The position numbers and the translations under genes were made by a program. From Sphingomonas natans (GTDB taxonomy: Bacteria > Pseudomonadota > Alphaproteobacteria > Sphingomonadales > Sphingomonadaceae): a DNA stretch of 64,000 nucleotides. Where the stretch lies: positions 186,001 to 250,000 of the forward strand of contig NZ_JAUOTP010000001.1 of assembly GCF_030546695.1 (NCBI RefSeq), read 5' to 3'. Below the pieces are notes generated by a model that was given only the letters and a program-made list of their open reading frames with translations, searched no databases and was not told the DNA's origin. The number at the start of each line of letters is the position of its first letter. The stretch's first letter is position 1. Below are positions 63,372 through 64,000 of the stretch, one piece after another.

Positions 63372-64000
63372 ATGATCTGGTTACGGAAACGGAGCGCCGT
63401 GCGCGCGGCCGGCGCGATCGCCGCGGCGTCTCTCGTCCTTGCGACGGTTCCGGCGACGGCGACGGTCGTCGGCGCGTCGACGGGGCTGGAAGCGCAGGTG
63501 TTCGCCGCGCTCAACGCGATGCGGGCCGAGCCCGGCGCGCATGTCGCGGATCTCAGAAGCTATCGCCAGCATCTGCGCGGCAAGATCGTAACGATGCCTG
63601 GCACACGGATCAGCTATCGTACGCGCGAGGGCGCGGTGCCGGTCGATGAGGCGCTGACGTTCCTGTCGGGCGCCGGGGGGCGGGTACAACTCGCGTCCGA
63701 TCCGGTGCTGGCGGCAGCGGCGGCGGATCATGTCGCGCAGCAAAGCCGATCCGGCCGGACGGGTCATTTCGGGGCGGACGGTTCGGGGCCGTGGTCACGG
63801 GTCGAGCGGCGCGGCGGCGGCGGGATGGTCACGGAGGTCATCGCTTACGGTGCGTTCGATGCGGCCGATGTCGTGCGCCAGCTCGTCGTCGACGATGGCG
63901 TGCCGAATCGTGGGCATCGCCGCGCGGTCTTCGCCAGCCATCTGCGCTATGCAGGCGTCGCGTGCGGTCCGCATCCCACCTTCCGGACGATGTGCGTCAT
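63372..64000 (+). CDS. CAP-domain (SCP-like) secreted protein, cut by window end
   Basis: Frame open to the window edge; 209 residues visible. ATG 63372 follows AGGGG by six bases. Signal peptide: VRAAGAIAAASLVLATVPAT. Mature part: FAALNAMRAEPGAHVADLRS near 44, then DPVLAAAAADHVAQQSRSGR near 112, with GHFGADGSGPWSRVERRGGG and a later RGHRRAVFASHLRYAGVACG, typical CAP (PR-1-like) features including the conserved His and Glu candidates. CAP proteins act outside the cytoplasm; function in bacteria is poorly known. Confidence 0.85.
   Translation, partial: MIWLRKRSAVRAAGAIAAASLVLATVPATATVVGASTGLEAQVFAALNAMRAEPGAHVADLRSYRQHLRGKIVTMPGTRISYRTREGAVPVDEALTFLSGAGGRVQLASDPVLAAAAADHVAQQSRSGRTGHFGADGSGPWSRVERRGGGGMVTEVIAYGAFDAADVVRQLVVDDGVPNRGHRRAVFASHLRYAGVACGPHPTFRTMCV

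Overview
The window is about 64 kb of high-GC DNA with dense, mostly co-directional and often overlapping genes, and it reads as a chromosome segment of an alphaproteobacterium, most likely a member of the Sphingomonadaceae. Reasons: nuoG-N gene order ending in birA; a short psd followed by pssA; an rpsB-tsf-pyrH-frr-uppS-cdsA-dxr-rseP-bamA-skp-fabZ block with no lpxD/lpxA/lpxB, which fits sphingomonads having glycosphingolipids in place of LPS; short dispersed palindromic repeats of a kind I associate with sphingomonad genomes; and two GGAAC-N17-GTT promoters of the EcfG general-stress type. I see no insertion sequence, prophage, CRISPR array or replication origin.

Layout. 1-9435: complex I genes nuoG (5' end missing) to nuoN, with a 44-bp inverted repeat between nuoI and nuoJ that covers the nuoJ ribosome binding site. 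9440-12326: birA, a YitT-type membrane protein and an HD-GYP cyclic-di-GMP phosphodiesterase. 12338-16951: a tripartite drug efflux operon (emrA, emrB, nodT-type channel) divergent from a MarR regulator. 16945-21066: a tiny membrane ORF, a nitronate monooxygenase, metK behind a 20-bp palindrome, and lnt. 21067-22185: a repeat-rich stretch, a doubtful membrane ORF and a VOC protein.

22273-31709 is the most unusual part: four tightly coupled genes for a pentaheme c554-like cytochrome, a lipoprotein with two GlcG/HbpS-like domains, a 663-residue predicted outer membrane beta-barrel, and a 1330-residue periplasmic or surface protein joining ten CXXCH hemes to an LVIVD beta-propeller. This looks like a porin-cytochrome electron conduit without a recognised name.

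31824-46183: a small lipoprotein, tRNA-Lys, folK, a type 5 uracil-DNA glycosylase, an agmatine-to-putrescine operon (aguA, DUF3147, aguB, class IV aminotransferase), a Lys/Ala-rich stress protein, an LplT-like transporter, a GNAT enzyme, pgsA, moaD-moaE, an ECF sigma/anti-sigma pair, a CPA2 antiporter with oxyR, and icd.

46322-64000: psd-pssA, a small stress-promoter-driven membrane protein, the translation/lipid/outer-membrane assembly block rpsB to fabZ, rpmE, a VanZ-like protein, a hydrolase-TPR fusion, tRNA-Ser, and an envelope cluster (MltB-type transglycosylase, RlpA with an apparent CTG start, and a CAP-domain protein cut by the window end).

All family names come from reading motifs; no database search was run. 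Long ORFs antisense to real genes are common here because of GC bias and were left out.
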